DNA of 6,995 nucleotides from Aquificaceae bacterium. Its GTDB lineage: Bacteria > Aquificota > Aquificia > Aquificales > Aquificaceae. The stretch spans positions 1 through 6,995 of the forward strand of contig JALSHX010000004.1 in assembly GCA_026982025.1 (NCBI GenBank). The letters run 5' to 3'. Shown one piece after another: positions 5,255 to 6,995 of this stretch. Made by a program: the position numbers and the translations under genes. The first letter of the stretch is position 1, and each line of letters opens with the position of its first letter. The notes under the pieces were generated by a model. It worked only from the letters and a program-made list of their open reading frames with translations. It had not been told where the DNA came from and did no database searches.

Positions 5255-5261
5255 GGAGGAG
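5255..5261 (+). promoter_or_regulatory. Shine-Dalgarno deciding the TTG start of thrC
   Basis: GGAGGAG lies 5 nt before TTG at 5267. No ATG or GTG fits the conserved N-terminus here, so this sequence fixes an unusual TTG start. Confidence 0.8.
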
Positions 5262-5266
5262 AGCAG

Positions 5267-6496
5267 TTGGCAAAGGTAAAGGGTCTCAGGTGTAGAGAGT
5301 GTGGGCGGGATTACCCCCTTGAGCCCATACATGTGTGTGAGTTTTGCTTCGGACCCCTTGAGGTTGTTTACGACTACGATCAAATAAAGAGTAATGTTTC
5401 AAGGGATAAGATCCAGAAGGGTCCCCCCAGCCTCTGGAGGTATTTGGACCTCCTTCCCGTTGACGAGCCGAGCGTCGGACTCAGCGCGGGCTTTACTCCC
5501 CTTAAGAGGGCGGAGCGTCTTGGAGAGGCTCTTGGTCTCAGGAACCTTTACATAAAAGATGATTCTGTTAACCACCCGACCCTGTCTTTCAAGGACAGGG
5601 TAGTCTCCGTTGCCCTTTCAAAAGCAAAGGAATTTGGTTTTGATACGGGTGCCTGTGCTTCTACGGGAAACCTTGCCAACTCCGTTGCGAGCCACTGTGC
5701 GCAGGCTGGGATGAACTGCTTCGTCTTCATTCCCGCAAACCTTGAAACCCAAAAGATTATAGGAAGCCTCGTATTTGAACCTACCGTTGTGGCAGTGGAA
5801 GGGACCTACGACGATGTGAACAGGCTCTGCTCCGAGATAGCGAGCGATCAGGGATGGGCTTTTGTAAACATAAACATAAGACCTTTCTACGCTGAGGGCT
5901 CAAAGACCCTCGCCTTTGAAGTGGTTGAACAGCTCGGCTGGAAGGCTCCCGATGCGGTGGTGGTTCCCGCGGCTTCCGGGTCACTTTACACCAAAATATG
6001 GAAGGGCTTGAAGGAAATGAAGGAGGTGGGTCTTATTAATGAGGTAAAGACCCGGATGTATGGCGCTCAGGCAGAGGGGTGCTCACCTATTGCAACGGCG
6101 TGGGCTGAGGGGCGTGACTTCATCAAGCCAGTGCGTCCCGACACCATAGCAAAGTCAATTGCCATCGGAAACCCCGCGGACGGTATTTACGCCCTTCAGA
6201 CCGCAAAGGAAAGCGGGGGAGGATGGGAAACAGCAACGGACGGGGAGATCATTGAGGCGATGAAGCTCCTCGCTGAAACGGAAGGAATCTTCACCGAAAC
6301 TGCGGGAGGGACAACGGTGGCTGTGCTCAAGAAGCTTGCTGAGAGGGGACAAATAGACCCTGATGAGCTGGTGGTTGTGTTTATTACCGGAAACGGCTAC
6401 AAGACCCTTGAGGTCCTTCAGGATGAGGTCAGGGAGCCCGTCAGAATAAGTGCAACCTTGAAGGACTTTAAGGATAAGGTTCTTGCAAAGGTTTAG
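5267..6496 (+). CDS. thrC: Threonine synthase, with N-terminal Cys4 segment
   Basis: A PLP enzyme that converts O-phosphohomoserine to threonine plus phosphate. The 409 aa open with a zinc-ribbon-like Cys set, CRECG...CEFCFGPLEVVYDYD (Cys9, 12, 24, 27; C-x2-C-x11-C-x2-C). This is typical of one bacterial and archaeal ThrC group, followed by GFTPLKRAERLG. Lys109 in TLSFKDR is the expected Schiff-base lysine. ASTGNLANS (131-139) is the cofactor-contact loop, and PAASGSLYTKIWKG (234-247) is the form of the phosphate-binding loop usual in this subgroup. It starts with TTG, with a good Shine-Dalgarno sequence. The sulfur-carrier gene begins 11 nt after its TAG. It could instead be a related PLP beta/gamma-replacing enzyme, since the fold is shared, but the motif set favours threonine synthase. 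No hom or thrB is in the window. Confidence 0.92.
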   Translation: MAKVKGLRCRECGRDYPLEPIHVCEFCFGPLEVVYDYDQIKSNVSRDKIQKGPPSLWRYLDLLPVDEPSVGLSAGFTPLKRAERLGEALGLRNLYIKDDSVNHPTLSFKDRVVSVALSKAKEFGFDTGACASTGNLANSVASHCAQAGMNCFVFIPANLETQKIIGSLVFEPTVVAVEGTYDDVNRLCSEIASDQGWAFVNINIRPFYAEGSKTLAFEVVEQLGWKAPDAVVVPAASGSLYTKIWKGLKEMKEVGLINEVKTRMYGAQAEGCSPIATAWAEGRDFIKPVRPDTIAKSIAIGNPADGIYALQTAKESGGGWETATDGEIIEAMKLLAETEGIFTETAGGTTVAVLKKLAERGQIDPDELVVVFITGNGYKTLEVLQDEVREPVRISATLKDFKDKVLAKV

Positions 6497-6500
6497 GAGG
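6495..6500 (+). promoter_or_regulatory. Shine-Dalgarno of the sulfur-carrier gene, overlapping the thrC stop
   Basis: AGGAGG shares its first two bases with the TAG stop of thrC (6494-6496) and is 7 nt before ATG at 6508. This layout suggests coupled translation of the two genes. Confidence 0.8.
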
Positions 6501-6507
6501 TCTTCAG

Positions 6508-6786
6508 ATGGCTGTAACGGTGAGAATTCCCACACCTTTGAGGCGCCTCACCGATGGACAGGGTGAGGTGGAAGTGGAAGCGGGCAGTGTTAAGGAGGCA
6601 ATTGAAAAGCTTGAAGCTCAGTATCCCGGCTTTAAGGAACGGCTCCTTGATGAAAAGGGCGAGCTAAGAAAGTTTGTAAATCTCTACATCAACGATGAGG
6701 ACATTCGTTTCCTCAAGGGGGCTGACACCGAGCTCAAGGACGGAGATGTCCTTTCCATAGTTCCGGCAATTGCGGGAGGAAGATAG
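6508..6786 (+). CDS. MoaD/ThiS-like sulfur-carrier protein ending in Gly-Gly-Arg
   Basis: A small beta-grasp (ubiquitin-like) protein of 92 aa. The N-terminal strand VTVRIPTPLRRLTDG and a helix at about 27-40 precede FVNLYINDEDIRFLKGADTELKDGD and the C-terminal SIVPAIAGGR. The VNxYxNxEDIR...L.DGD.VSIVPAIAGG layout is the MoaD-like family that includes CysO-type carriers, where the terminal Gly becomes a thiocarboxylate sulfur donor. Unusually, an Arg follows the GG (codons GGA GGA AGA, then TAG), so this residue would have to be removed before activation, as known for carriers processed by JAMM-type proteases. It is coupled to thrC by an overlapping Shine-Dalgarno/stop. Molybdopterin synthesis is possible but no moa gene is here; a role in amino-acid sulfur transfer is inferred. 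Confidence 0.88.
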   Translation: MAVTVRIPTPLRRLTDGQGEVEVEAGSVKEAIEKLEAQYPGFKERLLDEKGELRKFVNLYINDEDIRFLKGADTELKDGDVLSIVPAIAGGR

Positions 6787-6995
6787 AAGTTACTTTCTGG
6801 GGTGTTCCGGATACTTTTACTGGCACTGGAAGGGAAAGTTTTACCCTCCCGGGCTGGAGCCCAAGTACTGGCTCGGCTTTTACTCAAGAAGCTTCAACAC
6901 CGTTGAGATAAACTCAACCTTTTATCGCATGCCGAGGAAAGGTTCCCTCAAAAGGTCCTTCAGAGAGACTCCCGATGGTTTCGTTTTTGCCGTCA
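6770..6995 (+). CDS. DUF72 (YecE-like) protein, N-terminal fragment
   Basis: About 75 codons of a gene cut by the window end. The frame reads YFLGCSGYFYWHWKGKFYPPG, then FNTVEINSTFYRMP and ETPDGFVFAV. These are hallmark blocks of DUF72, a TIM-barrel family of unknown function. An in-frame TAG at 6758-6760 limits the start. The only ordinary start codon before the conserved region is TTG at 6770, which overlaps the sulfur-carrier gene by 17 nt and has no Shine-Dalgarno sequence. A good GGGAGG (6774-6779) lies downstream of that TTG with no ATG, GTG or TTG at a proper distance; a non-standard start such as CTG at 6797 is 17 nt away. The family is secure and the start is not. It is probably the third gene of the thrC unit. 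Confidence 0.85.
   Translation, partial: MREEDRSYFLGCSGYFYWHWKGKFYPPGLEPKYWLGFYSRSFNTVEINSTFYRMPRKGSLKRSFRETPDGFVFAV

Noticed and set aside
5548..5984. Minus-strand open frames opposite thrC
   Set aside because: Low-complexity Arg/Pro/Ser-rich or patternless translations antisense to a well-conserved gene.
6155..6535. 126-codon minus-strand open frame across the thrC/sulfur-carrier junction
   Set aside because: Antisense to both genes and unlike any protein family; both plus-strand genes have strong ribosome-binding sites and motifs.
1..6995. CRISPR array, insertion sequence or prophage
   Set aside because: No regularly spaced repeats, terminal inverted repeats, transposase, integrase or phage motifs were seen; gene content is core housekeeping.

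Overview
This looks like a stretch of chromosome from a thermophilic bacterium. It is densely packed with housekeeping genes, with intergenic gaps mostly of 3-50 bp. The proteins are rich in Lys, Glu and Arg, and Arg is often encoded by AGG. The ribH-nusB pairing, a threonine synthase with an N-terminal Cys4 segment, and DUF2905 would suit an Aquificota-like lineage. That placement is an inference from gene content and style only; nothing here fixes the taxon. No phage, transposon, CRISPR array or other mobile element is visible.

Layout. (1) The left edge holds the first 27 codons of an unrecognised minus-strand gene. It diverges across a 125-bp gap from a plus-strand pair, ribH (lumazine synthase) and nusB (antitermination factor). 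(2) A long minus-strand run follows, read from right to left: arsC (thioredoxin-type arsenate reductase), a PflX-family radical SAM protein, a TPR-like protein, tRNA-Gly(GCC), tRNA-Cys(GCA), murD and a two-helix DUF2905 membrane protein. The last of these overlaps the 3' end of nusB tail to tail. (3) Only 27 bp separate arsC from the divergent engB/ysxC (ribosome-assembly GTPase). (4) A new plus-strand transcription unit then carries thrC (threonine synthase), a MoaD/ThiS-like sulfur carrier ending in Gly-Gly-Arg, and the start of a DUF72 (YecE-like) gene that runs off the right edge.

How it works together. Most genes serve unrelated core functions: riboflavin synthesis, transcription antitermination, peptidoglycan precursor synthesis, ribosome assembly and translation. 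The minus-strand run could be one transcript in which tRNA processing releases the murD message. The thrC/sulfur-carrier pair is the most suggestive functional link, because related carriers donate sulfur to PLP enzymes of amino-acid synthesis elsewhere.

Three starts have strong Shine-Dalgarno sequences (left-edge gene, thrC and the sulfur carrier). The others have weak or no such signals, and several sit just downstream of a -10-like box or a tRNA end. This points to frequent leaderless or near-leaderless translation. I did not see a clear unknown multi-gene system. The best leads are the sulfur carrier beside thrC, the palindromic arsC/engB divergent promoter, and the tRNA-Cys/murD junction.
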